From positions 186,001 to 250,000 of the forward strand of contig NZ_JAVSNJ010000001.1 in NCBI RefSeq assembly GCF_032144095.1: a stretch of 64,000 nucleotides of DNA, given 5' to 3'. The first letter of the stretch is position 1; the number at the start of each line of letters is the position of its first letter. Position numbers and translations under genes: made by a program. Below the pieces are notes generated by a model. The model saw only the letters and a list, made by a program, of their open reading frames with translations, searched no databases and was not told the origin of the DNA. Below are positions 41,859 through 50,209 of this stretch, piece after piece. Source of the DNA: Sphaerochaeta sp032144095. GTDB taxonomy: Bacteria; Spirochaetota; Spirochaetia; Sphaerochaetales; Sphaerochaetaceae.

Positions 41859-43693
41859 GGCTGCGAAGCATCCGAAGCCGCCTGGTACTGCTTACCGTTT
41901 TGATCCTCACCCTCTCCCTTGCTGGCAGTGTCTGGATCGCAAGCACAGCCTTCTCCTCCACCTTGAGGCAGTCCACCTATTCGGAGTTGGAAAACAATGC
42001 AACCTACCTCACTACCTTGCTCGGCTCCTCCTCCACCCCTTGGGTAGAAGGGCATTTTGAGGCCTATGCAGAGTCGACTTCCACACGCCTTACCCTCATC
42101 GACAGGGAAGGAACCGTGCTTTTCGATTCGGAGTTTCCCATCGAAGGGCTGGACAACCACCTGTGGAGGGAGGAGGTCCAATCTGCCTTGGATGACGGGC
42201 TTGCCACTCGTGAGAGAAGAAGCGATACACAGGGCCTGCCTGTGCTCTACTATGCCGTGCGCATCGATTCCCATCCTACGATAGCCGTCCTTAGGCTTTC
42301 GCGGACTCTCAACCAGCTGGTAGGCTACCAGCAGACCTACCAGGACCTCTTCCTGGGAGGGGTGGCCCTGTTGCTGCTGCTCTCCTTTGGCATCACGACC
42401 TTCAGCATCACGATGCTTACCCGCCCGCTAGAGAAGATCAAGGCCCTTTCCAGACGGTACGCCCTAGGCGAGCTTGAGGCGCACACTACGGTAACAGCTC
42501 CCCAGGAACTTACCGAACTTGCCGCCACCATGCAGGAGATGGCAGGCCTGCTGAAGGCCAAGATGGAGGTGGTGGCTTCGGACAGGAACCAGCTGGAGAC
42601 CATCCTTGAGAGCCTGTCCGAAGGCATCCTTCTTCTTGATATGGCTCTGGCCATCCAGGTGGCCAACTGTGAGGCAATAGCCATACTCAGCGAATCGGAA
42701 GGGGATGACCTTGTCGGCAAACGGCTTGATTATGTCATCACCTCCTCTGCTGTTACCAGCCTTTGCAATGCCTCTCTTGAGGATGGCAAACCACATGCAC
42801 TGACCATCGCACAGTTCGGGCATCTGTTCGGGGAGACTGCACAGGTGGTGGGAAAGCGCAAGACAAAGACTTTGAGGATGTTGGCCTCCCCGGTAGTCAG
42901 AGCAGGGAAAGCTGAAGGGGTGGTGCTTTCCATCACCGACATGACCGAGCTCAGGCGCCTTGAGAACATCCGCAAGGAGTTCGTTGCCAATGTCTCCCAT
43001 GAACTGAAGACCCCCATTACCACCATAGCGGGCTTCTCCGAGGCCCTGCTGGAAGCTGCAGAGGTAGAGGATGTTCAGCATTTCTCCACCATCATCCACC
43101 GCCAGGCAATACGCATGCAGCATATCGTCGAGGACCTGCTTCTGCTTTCCAGCCTGGAACAGCAGAATGCCTCTCCCATCAAGACCTGGACCGCTGCCAG
43201 CCAAATCCTGGAGGAGACCCAACAGGCGTGCCAATACCGGTTCGCTGAAAAGGGAAGTACCCTCACCATCAGGCTCATCAATGAACAAAACCTGGAACTG
43301 TATTGCAATGGGATGCTTCTGGTGCAGGCTTTGACAAACCTGGTCATCAATGCACTTACCTATTCAGAGGCTGGCTCTGAGGTAGTCCTTACCTTTGCTC
43401 TGGCTGAAGAGAGGGTCCATATCTCGGTAAAGGACCGGGGCATAGGGATCCCGAAGGAGGACCAGCAGAAGATCTTCGAGCGGTTCTACCGGGTGGATGC
43501 AGGGCGAAGCCGGAGCCAGGGTGGCACCGGCCTCGGCCTTTCGATCGTCAAGCACATCGCTGCTGTCCATGGCGGCAGTGTCTCGGTGGATAGCACTGTC
43601 GGCGAGGGCAGTGAGTTCTCCATCGACCTGCCTCGTGGTTCTGCCCTGCTTAGCCAGATGGCTGCCAAAAGCAACGCACTCTATCCTTCATGA
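41855..43693 (+). CDS. phoR: PhoR-like sensor histidine kinase
   Basis: A 612-aa kinase: TM1 at about residues 8-30, a periplasmic loop of about 130 residues, TM2 (GGVALLLLLSFGITTFSITM), HAMP, a PAS domain, a HisKA domain with phospho-acceptor H382 in FVANVSHELKTPITTIAGF, then the ATPase domain with LVINALTYSEAG, VKDRGIGIPKED and GGTGLGLSIVKHI. It starts inside the phoB stop. Unlike E. coli PhoR it has a large extracytoplasmic loop, as in Gram-positive PhoR. Its stop codon directly abuts the stop of convergent phoU, forming TGATCA with no spacer. Confidence 0.92.
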   Translation: MRLRSIRSRLVLLTVLILTLSLAGSVWIASTAFSSTLRQSTYSELENNATYLTTLLGSSSTPWVEGHFEAYAESTSTRLTLIDREGTVLFDSEFPIEGLDNHLWREEVQSALDDGLATRERRSDTQGLPVLYYAVRIDSHPTIAVLRLSRTLNQLVGYQQTYQDLFLGGVALLLLLSFGITTFSITMLTRPLEKIKALSRRYALGELEAHTTVTAPQELTELAATMQEMAGLLKAKMEVVASDRNQLETILESLSEGILLLDMALAIQVANCEAIAILSESEGDDLVGKRLDYVITSSAVTSLCNASLEDGKPHALTIAQFGHLFGETAQVVGKRKTKTLRMLASPVVRAGKAEGVVLSITDMTELRRLENIRKEFVANVSHELKTPITTIAGFSEALLEAAEVEDVQHFSTIIHRQAIRMQHIVEDLLLLSSLEQQNASPIKTWTAASQILEETQQACQYRFAEKGSTLTIRLINEQNLELYCNGMLLVQALTNLVINALTYSEAGSEVVLTFALAEERVHISVKDRGIGIPKEDQQKIFERFYRVDAGRSRSQGGTGLGLSIVKHIAAVHGGSVSVDSTVGEGSEFSIDLPRGSALLSQMAAKSNALYPS

Positions 43694-44383
43694 TCAAAGC
43701 GTAAGGGCTGTGGCCTTGGTTCCGTTGAGCTTGGGCCTTTGTCCTCTTTCCATATAGACAATCCAACGGCAGATGGTTGTCACATGGTCGCCAAACCTCT
43801 CCATCTCCTTGGTCAGGTAGAAGAGGTTCAGTATCCGTTCCATTTCTGCAGCATTTGCGGGCTTGAGCTTGAACAGGTCTGCGTTCAGGGCATCCCTTGC
43901 CCTGTCCATCTGGTCATCCAAGGCCGCAACCTCCATAGCCTTTTCTGCCTTCACGTCGATGAATGCTTCCACGGCCTTACGTGTCATCGTAGCACCGAGA
44001 AGGGCCATCTCACTGATGCGTTCGACAAAGGGGATGAGCGCTTCATTCTCCTCTTCCCTGGCCATCTTTGCCATATGGGCGGCATGGTCGCCCATGCGCT
44101 CGAGGTTCGAGACTATCTTGAGGCCTGCGACAATGTGTCGCATATAGTGTCCGTAGGGAGCTTCGCTTACCAGAAGCCTCACCCCGTCATTCTCCACCAT
44201 CTCCTGCAGTTGGTCGATGAACCAGTCATCGGCCATGACCTTCTTGGCCAAGGCGATGTCATGGTTGCGAAACGCATGCTGGGCCTGGTAGATTGCTTCC
44301 TCCACCCGGTTCACCATCTGGATCAACATCTCCTGGTAGAAGCGCATCTTCTCATCCAGGGTGCTGGCTTGTTTTTGTTCCAT
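43694..44383 (-). CDS. phoU: Phosphate transport regulator PhoU
   Basis: A 229-aa all-helical protein with two PhoU repeats. The first contains NLERMGDHAAHMAKMA, the second KEMERFGDHVTTICRWIVYME; the E/D-x-x-x-D metal-binding acid clusters of the family are present in both. PhoU links the Pst transporter to PhoR and dampens Pho signalling when phosphate is plentiful. ATG 44383 follows AAGGAG. It is the last gene of the pstSCAB-phoU operon, 19 bases after pstB. Confidence 0.94.
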   Translation of the reverse strand: MEQKQASTLDEKMRFYQEMLIQMVNRVEEAIYQAQHAFRNHDIALAKKVMADDWFIDQLQEMVENDGVRLLVSEAPYGHYMRHIVAGLKIVSNLERMGDHAAHMAKMAREEENEALIPFVERISEMALLGATMTRKAVEAFIDVKAEKAMEVAALDDQMDRARDALNADLFKLKPANAAEMERILNLFYLTKEMERFGDHVTTICRWIVYMERGQRPKLNGTKATALTL

Positions 44384-44402
44384 AGCAAATTCTCCTTGTG
44401 TA

Positions 44403-45233
44403 TCAACCGAATTTTCCTGAGATATACTCTTCAGTCTTCTTGTGGACAGGGTTGAGGAAGAGCTGTTCCGTCGGGGCATACTCCTGCAGATAGCCGGTCC
44501 TCTTCTCATCGACCATGAAGAATGCGGTCTGGTCGGAGATGCGGGAGGCCTGGCCCATGTTGTGCGTCACGATGATGATGGTGTAGCGGCTTTTCAGCTC
44601 CAGGATCAGCTCTTCGATGCGGCCGGTGGCTATCGGGTCCAGAGCCGATGCCGGTTCGTCCATGAGGATGACCTCAGGCTGGACTGCAATGGTACGGGCT
44701 ATGCACAGCCTCTGCTGCTGTCCGCCACTGAGGCTCAGTGCGTTCTGCTTGAGTTTGTCCTTTACCTCCGTCCAGAGGGCAGCTGAACGGAGGCTCGTCT
44801 CCACCAATGCATCATAGTCGCCCTTGAAGCCATTGATCCTGGCCCCCCAGGCGATGTTCTCATAGATGGACTTGGGGAAGGGGTTGGGTTTTTGGAACAC
44901 CATCCCGATCCTCCTCCGAACGAGGACAGGGTCGACATCCTTGGCATAGAGGTCGTGGTCGTTGAAGAGGACCGAGCCGGTGATGGTTGACCCCCTGATC
45001 ATGTCGTTCATCCTGTTGAAGCTTCTCAGGACGGTACTTTTTCCACATCCTGAGGGGCCTATGAAGGCTGTCACCTGCTGTTGCATGATTTCCATGGAGA
45101 CGGCCTTCACTGCAAGGAAGGTCCCATATCTGATGTTGACGTTTCTCAGTTCCAGTACCGGTTTCTGCTCTTGGGCGAGTGGTGTTGGCTCGGTGTCTTG
45201 GTATAGGGCCTCTGCCAGATTGCTTGCTTTCAT
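44403..45233 (-). CDS. pstB: Phosphate ABC transporter ATP-binding protein PstB
   Basis: A 276-aa ATPase of the high-affinity phosphate transporter. FIGPSGCGKSTVLRSFNRMND carries Walker A (split here as FIGPSGCGKST and VLRSFNRMND, the latter PstB-specific). VFQKPNPFPKSIYENIAWG, LSLSGGQQQRLCIARTIA and VILMDEPASALDPI complete it. The start is ATG 45233 in an ATGA overlap with the pstA stop; an open frame continuing upstream across pstA is not coding. The N-terminus is about 20 residues longer than in E. coli. Confidence 0.96.
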   Translation of the reverse strand: MKASNLAEALYQDTEPTPLAQEQKPVLELRNVNIRYGTFLAVKAVSMEIMQQQVTAFIGPSGCGKSTVLRSFNRMNDMIRGSTITGSVLFNDHDLYAKDVDPVLVRRRIGMVFQKPNPFPKSIYENIAWGARINGFKGDYDALVETSLRSAALWTEVKDKLKQNALSLSGGQQQRLCIARTIAVQPEVILMDEPASALDPIATGRIEELILELKSRYTIIIVTHNMGQASRISDQTAFFMVDEKRTGYLQEYAPTEQLFLNPVHKKTEEYISGKFG

Positions 45234-46489
45234 GATTCCCACCTTTTTTTCTTGGACAAGGTATCCCGTATGTAGATAGCGGCACTGTTCATAACCATAA
45301 GGAGGACCAATAGGACTATGATGGCGGCGCTTGCGATGTTGCGATACGCTCCCTGGGGTCGGGCTGACCATTGGTAGATCTGGATCGGGAGGGTAGTGAA
45401 TTTCGAGAAGATTCCGGAAGGGTCGACGCTGATGAAGGTCGAGGCTCCGATTATGACCAACGGGGCGGTCTCCCCGAGGGCCCGGGAAACGGCGAGGATG
45501 GTCCCGGTGAGGATTCGGTCGATGCAGGCGGGGAGCACCTGGTACCAGATGGTCTGCCACTTGGTTGCCCCGATGCCATAGCTGCTCATCCTCAGGGTTG
45601 CAGGCACTGCCTTCAGCGCTTCCTGGGTGTTGATGATGATGATCGGGAGCACCAGCAGGGCCAGGGTCAACCCGCCGGAGAGGATGGTCCGTCCATTGGC
45701 CGTTGCATCGGAAATGCCGGTAAACAGGGCTCCGCTGGTGATGCTCTCCATAGCCCTGACAAAGATGGCAAGCCCGAGCAACCCATATATGATGGAAGGC
45801 ACTGCACTGAGGTTGAAGATGTTCAGCTGCAAGATCCGGTTGAACCGGTTCTCCTGTGCATACTCTTGCAGATAGATGGCCGAGCCGACTCCGATGGGGA
45901 AGGCAAAGAGGAGGGTGATGAGGATGATCCATAGCGAGCCTAAGAGGGCTGTACGGATGCCTGCATGCAAGGGGTCGGCCGACTGGTCATTGGTGATGAA
46001 CTGAGGGTCTATCCAGCTGGTGAAGGTCAGGTAGGAGCGGCTTTCGCCCTCTACATACTCCTGGATGGCCTTTGTCCTGAACAGCGAGTCGGACAATGTC
46101 CAGGTTTTCAGTACTGTTGGCTTGATGACATACTGCTCCAGCAGCCCCTCCAGGTCATGTTCTGTTCGCTTGTCGAGGCTTTTTTCGTATTCCACCCGTT
46201 TGAGGATACCCTTTGAGAGATTGGCCTTTGCTACTGCTTCCAGTTCCTGGCGGCTCAGCTCGGCGATCGCTCTTTTGCCCGGGACCAGGGAGGATACCTC
46301 CACCTCGTTGCGTAGGGCCACATAGCCAAAGGAGGAGTCCAGTACCGAAAACAGCAGCAGGGCAAGAAAGAGGATGGCCAGGGTGGTGGAGAAGAGCAAG
46401 CCTGCCCTCCAGATCATGCCGATCCGTTTACGTCGGTCCATGAGATTTGTGATGTCGGCATCGGTGCCGAAGCTCTGTTGTCTCTGCAT
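45230..46489 (-). CDS. pstA: Phosphate ABC transporter permease PstA with large loop insert
   Basis: A 419-aa permease. After TM1 (about residues 28-50) comes an insert of about 125 hydrophilic residues (52-176, including RQELEAVAKANLSKGILKRV and SWIDPQFITNDQSADPLHAG) before TM2. The rest is a standard BPD_transp_1 domain: FNLSAVPSIIYGLLGLAIF, SYGIGATKWQTIWYQVLPA and SRALGETAPLVIIGA. E. coli PstA is about 296 residues. ATG 46489 is 10 bases after AGGAG; ATG 46498, overlapping pstC, is only 2 bases after it. It overlaps pstB by four bases. Confidence 0.93.
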   Translation of the reverse strand: MQRQQSFGTDADITNLMDRRKRIGMIWRAGLLFSTTLAILFLALLLFSVLDSSFGYVALRNEVEVSSLVPGKRAIAELSRQELEAVAKANLSKGILKRVEYEKSLDKRTEHDLEGLLEQYVIKPTVLKTWTLSDSLFRTKAIQEYVEGESRSYLTFTSWIDPQFITNDQSADPLHAGIRTALLGSLWIILITLLFAFPIGVGSAIYLQEYAQENRFNRILQLNIFNLSAVPSIIYGLLGLAIFVRAMESITSGALFTGISDATANGRTILSGGLTLALLVLPIIIINTQEALKAVPATLRMSSYGIGATKWQTIWYQVLPACIDRILTGTILAVSRALGETAPLVIIGASTFISVDPSGIFSKFTTLPIQIYQWSARPQGAYRNIASAAIIVLLVLLMVMNSAAIYIRDTLSKKKRWES

Positions 46490-46490
46490 A

Positions 46491-47417
46491 TCAATCATAC
46501 TCCTGGTGGAAGTGGCCCGAGACGGTTCGTGAGACCAGATTCAGGGTGAAGGTGATGACGAACAGCACCAGACCAAGGGCGAAGATGCTGTTGTAGTCTA
46601 CCGAGTTGTAGCTCACATCCCCTCCACTTATCCGTACGATGTAGCCGGTCATGGTCTCTGCAGCCTTGAAGGGGTTTGCTGTCAGTTTCGGCCCAGCCCC
46701 TGCGGCAAGGGCTACGATCATGGTTTCCCCGATGGCCCGCGAGAGTGCGAGCAGGAAGGTAGCCGACAGGCCGCTGAGGGCTGCTGGGATGATGACCTTG
46801 CATGTGGTCTCGATCTTGGTCGCCCCCAGGGCATAGGAGGCGAGTCGCAGCTCCTTGGGGACGGAGACGAGGGCATCCTCTGCCATCGTTGCGATCATCG
46901 GCAGGATGAGGATTCCTATCACCAGGCCTGCCGATGCTGTATTGTATATCTCCACGTTTGTCTCTCCAAAGAGGGTGCGTAGCAGTGGGGTCATGAAGGT
47001 TAGGGCAAAGTATCCGTAGACGATGGTAGGGATGCCTGCAAGTACCTCCAGGGTTGGCTTGAGGATGCCTCTTGTTCGCTCTGACGCGTACTCGGCAAGG
47101 TAGATCGCTACAAACAGGCCAAGAGGGCCCCCTAGGATTATAGCGATGATGCTGGTAGTCATGGTGGCGTTCAGCAGGGGCAAGAAGCCAAAGAGTCCGA
47201 TCATGGGCTGCCACACCTTGCCGGTAAAGAAATCGAGCAGCCGGACAGCCGGGTCAGAGAAGAACAAAAAGGACTCCCTGACCAGGATGACGGCTATTCC
47301 GACAGTGATGAGGATCGAGAGCAAGGCAAAGATGAACAGCGTCGTTTCGATGACCCTTTCATGCACTCTCCTTTTTCTTCCGAATGGGTGGGGAGCTTTC
47401 ATCTCAAAGTATTCCAT
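46491..47417 (-). CDS. pstC: Phosphate ABC transporter permease PstC
   Basis: A 308-aa inner-membrane permease with six helices and a BPD_transp_1 domain. VLAGIPTIVYGYFALTF, SYALGATKIETTCKVIIPAA and SRAIGETMIVALAAGAGP are the conserved PstC cytoplasmic loop and following helix. It overlaps the end of pstS by 14 bases, and ATG 47417 has AGAGGCG upstream; ATG 47402 (MKAPHPF) is an alternative. With PstA it makes the phosphate channel. Length is normal. Confidence 0.95.
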   Translation of the reverse strand: MEYFEMKAPHPFGRKRRVHERVIETTLFIFALLSILITVGIAVILVRESFLFFSDPAVRLLDFFTGKVWQPMIGLFGFLPLLNATMTTSIIAIILGGPLGLFVAIYLAEYASERTRGILKPTLEVLAGIPTIVYGYFALTFMTPLLRTLFGETNVEIYNTASAGLVIGILILPMIATMAEDALVSVPKELRLASYALGATKIETTCKVIIPAALSGLSATFLLALSRAIGETMIVALAAGAGPKLTANPFKAAETMTGYIVRISGGDVSYNSVDYNSIFALGLVLFVITFTLNLVSRTVSGHFHQEYD

Positions 47418-48405
47418 CCATCGCCTCTAGCCAGAGCGCACGGCCTTTCTGCAGTTCTTGTTCGTTTGCAGGGAAGTAGCCGACATGGGTGATCTCTTCG
47501 TTGACGTAGGAGAGGTAGAAGTCTATGAAGGCTGCAACCTGTGGCTTGCTGCGCATGATTGAGGCGTCGCTGTAGAGGAAGAGTGGTCGGGCAAGGGGGT
47601 AGGTTCCGTTGTCGACATTGGCTGAGGTGGCCTGGATTCCCTCGATATCGAGAATGTTGAGCTCTCCTGCGTTCTCTGCATAGTAGGCATATCCGAAGAA
47701 GCCGATGGCATAGGGGCTTCCTTTGATGCCTTGCACAAGGATGTTGTCATCCTCACTGAGCTGCAGGTTGTTGGCTGAGAGCATTGGCTCGGCCTTGGCT
47801 GTGAAGATTTCCTCTGCAAAGTAGTCGAAGGTGCCGCTGTCGGTGCCGGGGATGAATCGCTGTATTGCTTCGTTGGGCCATGCAGGGTTCACATCGGACC
47901 AGGTGTTGGCTGTACTGAAGAGCTTTGCCAACTCTTGCTTCGTGGCATTCTTGGCAAAGGTGTTCTGCTTGCTTACCACCACTGACAGGGCATCGGTGCC
48001 GACGCGGAACTCCAGGGGCTTTCGTCCGATGGCCTGTGCATTTGCGCGTTCCTTCTCCTTGATGGGACGGCTTGCATTGGCTATGTCGGTTTCCCCAGCT
48101 ACGGTAAACCGTTCAAAGCCTGCACCGGAGCCGATGGAATCGATGGTGATGGCCCCACTGTATCCCTCCTGCTTGAACCTCTCGGCCATTCGCTCCGAGA
48201 GAGGGAATACCGTGGAACTTCCTGCTGTGATGATGCTGCCGCTGACCTTGAGGGGGTTTACTTCAGGAAGGCCTCCAACCCCAGGCCCTTCGAGCCAGGC
48301 TAGGTTGTTCACAGTGGCTGTGGTTGTATTCTGTTCTGTCTTTCCTCCTGCCACAAGAGGCAAGAGCGTTACCAACATGATGCTGATGACCAAGAGTCTT
48401 TTCAT
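47404..48405 (-). CDS. pstS: Phosphate-binding protein PstS
   Basis: A 333-aa exported phosphate receptor. The signal peptide is MKRLLVISIMLVTLLPLVAGG. The PstS signatures are ITAGSSTVFPLSERMAERF, DSIGSGAGFERFTVAGETDI (both phosphate-binding loops), SRPIKEKE, and RFIPGTDSGTFDYFAEE, a third binding loop. ATG 48405 follows GGAGGAAACA; longer starts lack a site. No lipobox is present. It is the first gene of the operon, and a Pho-box-like sequence lies 45-62 bases upstream. Confidence 0.95.
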   Translation of the reverse strand: MKRLLVISIMLVTLLPLVAGGKTEQNTTTATVNNLAWLEGPGVGGLPEVNPLKVSGSIITAGSSTVFPLSERMAERFKQEGYSGAITIDSIGSGAGFERFTVAGETDIANASRPIKEKERANAQAIGRKPLEFRVGTDALSVVVSKQNTFAKNATKQELAKLFSTANTWSDVNPAWPNEAIQRFIPGTDSGTFDYFAEEIFTAKAEPMLSANNLQLSEDDNILVQGIKGSPYAIGFFGYAYYAENAGELNILDIEGIQATSANVDNGTYPLARPLFLYSDASIMRSKPQVAAFIDFYLSYVNEEITHVGYFPANEQELQKGRALWLEAMDGIL

Positions 48406-48449
48406 TGTTTCCTCCATATTTGAAACGTTGACCAAACCTTACTTCCCAT

Positions 48450-48467
48450 GTGTGAGAAAAGTGTTCA
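48450..48467 (-). promoter_or_regulatory. Candidate Pho box before pstS
   Basis: The plus strand reads GTGTGAGAAAAGTGTTCA: two TGT blocks 11 bases apart, with the same 11-base core as the site before phoB. Relative to pstS it is in the opposite orientation to the phoB copy. TAAGGT 9 bases further toward pstS could be the -10 box. Confidence 0.5.
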
Positions 48468-48737
48468 AGGAGGATGAATAGTCTGTTAGTTTGAGGGAGG
48501 AGGATACCCGTCATGCTTATACCCATTGCCCTGGGGGTTGGGTGGTCACACTTCAGCCATAGATTCGGTTCCTTTTCCCACAAGATGGTATACTTGCTCT
48601 AACCTTTTTTATGACAAGGAATAAAACCTAATGCATAAACCAGCTTTATATTTGGGAGTTCACCATGTATACTTAGTTAACGACTTCACCCTGACTACCA
48701 TGGTGATGAGGATTCTTTTGGTGATGGAGGTTGTTCG

Positions 48738-49898
48738 GTGAAGTATGAGAAGAATATTGCGGTCATCGTTGAAACCTCGAATGCCTATGCCCGGGGACTT
48801 CTCCACGGTATCCATGAATATGCCCGAGCCCGAAAGGGGTGGACCCTCTACCTGACTGAGCATGGTCGCCATGAGATAGATGAATCTTTTGCTGGAAGTT
48901 GGAAGTTCGACGGGGTCATTGCACGAATCGAAACCGATTTGATGGCCCATATCATTAAAGATATGAATGTCCCCACTGTCGATGTCAGTGCTGCACGTAA
49001 GATTGAAGGAATCCCTTGGGTGGAAACCGATGATGCCATGATCACAAAGCTTGCTATGGACCACCTGAAGGATTGTGGGCTAAAGAATTTTGCTTTTTTC
49101 GGCGACCCTTTTTATAACTGGTCATTGTGGCGGCAACAGAAGTTTGAGGAGTTGATGGCTGTGCCGGTTGGTGTTCCCAACCCGATGGTTTTCAACTTGC
49201 CCCAGCGAACCGAGCCAAGGGTCAGATGGTGGACCCAGCGTGAAAGGATCCGGCAGTGGTTGAGCAACCTGCCCAAACCGGTTGGGATCTTTGCATGCTA
49301 TGATGGATGCGGGCAACAGTTGCTGGAAATCTGCCGGTACTACAATTTCAGGGTTCCCGAGGACATTGCTGTTGTCGGGGTAGATAATGACGAGTTGCTC
49401 TGTGACTTGGCAACCCCCAGCATGTCGAGCGTGATGCCCGATGGTGAATTGACGGGTTCCCTTGCAGCAGGATTGCTTGACCGCTTAATGGAGGGGGAGA
49501 CATTGCAGTCTCAAAAGCTATCGGTAGCCCCGTTGGGCGTTGAGAAACGGGTCTCTACCGATGTGATTGCAGTCAGCGACCCGCTTATTGCCCAAGCCAT
49601 AAAATTCATCAGGGCAAATGCCCATAAGAATATTCGTGTCGAGGATGTGCTTGCTGACATTCCCATGTCGAGGCGCGTGTTTGAGACAAGGTTCCGAAGT
49701 GCATTGGACAGGACACCCCACCAGGAGATCTTGAGGGTGAGGGTCAATGCCGTGAAGGATCTGTTGGCAGAAACGAACCTCTCACTATTCGACATAAGCG
49801 AGAGACTGGAAATCCAGCACCCTGAATATCTGAGTGTATTCTTCAAGAAGGAAACGGGGATGACCCCCAAGGAATTCCGCGACCAGTCAAGAAGATAG
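48738..49898 (+). CDS. XylR-like AraC-family regulator with sugar-binding domain
   Basis: A 386-aa regulator with the XylR arrangement: an N-terminal LacI/PBP-like effector domain (NIAVIVETSNAYARGLLHGI, WVETDDAMITKLAMDHLKDC, GIFACYDGCGQQLLEICRYY, DIAVVGVDNDELLCDLATPS) and a C-terminal pair of AraC helix-turn-helix motifs (VEDVLADIPMSRRVFETRF, LFDISERLEIQHPEYLSVFF). GTG 48738 follows GGAGG. E. coli XylR answers to xylose; here the neighbouring genes suggest another sugar or cyclitol. Two palindromes just upstream of the next gene (50114-50128, 50145-50154) are possible target sites. Confidence 0.91.
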   Translation: MKYEKNIAVIVETSNAYARGLLHGIHEYARARKGWTLYLTEHGRHEIDESFAGSWKFDGVIARIETDLMAHIIKDMNVPTVDVSAARKIEGIPWVETDDAMITKLAMDHLKDCGLKNFAFFGDPFYNWSLWRQQKFEELMAVPVGVPNPMVFNLPQRTEPRVRWWTQRERIRQWLSNLPKPVGIFACYDGCGQQLLEICRYYNFRVPEDIAVVGVDNDELLCDLATPSMSSVMPDGELTGSLAAGLLDRLMEGETLQSQKLSVAPLGVEKRVSTDVIAVSDPLIAQAIKFIRANAHKNIRVEDVLADIPMSRRVFETRFRSALDRTPHQEILRVRVNAVKDLLAETNLSLFDISERLEIQHPEYLSVFFKKETGMTPKEFRDQSRR

Positions 49899-50209
49899 CA
49901 ACTCTGGGCAATCTAGCTTCATGACTAAAAATCCTCCAAAATGATGCAGAGTGTTTCTTGTCTGCACGCCATTTCCTCACCTGCCATATCCGGAGAAAGT
50001 GGGGTATCTGCCACCACCTCCCGCTTTCCTTGGTGTCCCCGATATCGTGAAGATCGGGCCGGAAGTGAGGAGCAAAGTCTATTCCTTGGGAAAATAATCA
50101 ATGCTTTTGCTTGAATTTCGGTGAAATTTCTCAAGTTATTAGCGTGAATATTCATTTGCTAATCCTAGAACCAATTTATACTTACTGTAGAATGCAAGCG
50201 AGGTGATAT
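49899..50209. other. Regulatory interval upstream of the sugar operon
   Basis: No gene is visible. The interval holds a weak CCCGAT/ATCGGG hairpin near 50038-50058, two palindromes at 50114-50128 and 50145-50154, and a possible promoter with TTTGCT and TATACT 16 bases apart near 50155-50182, just before ATG 50210. Confidence 0.5.
50114..50154. promoter_or_regulatory. Palindromes, candidate sites for the XylR-like protein
   Basis: AATTTCGGTGAAATT (50114-50128) is a perfect inverted repeat around GGT, flanked by an outer CTTGA/TCAAG pair. TGAATATTCA (50145-50154) is a perfect 10-bp palindrome next to it. Both lie at or just upstream of the probable promoter. Confidence 0.45.

Noticed and set aside
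45234..45932. Upstream open extension of pstB by about 230 codons
   Set aside because: The extension lies wholly within pstA in another frame, is Arg/His/Pro-rich, and PstB homology begins after the ATG at 45233.
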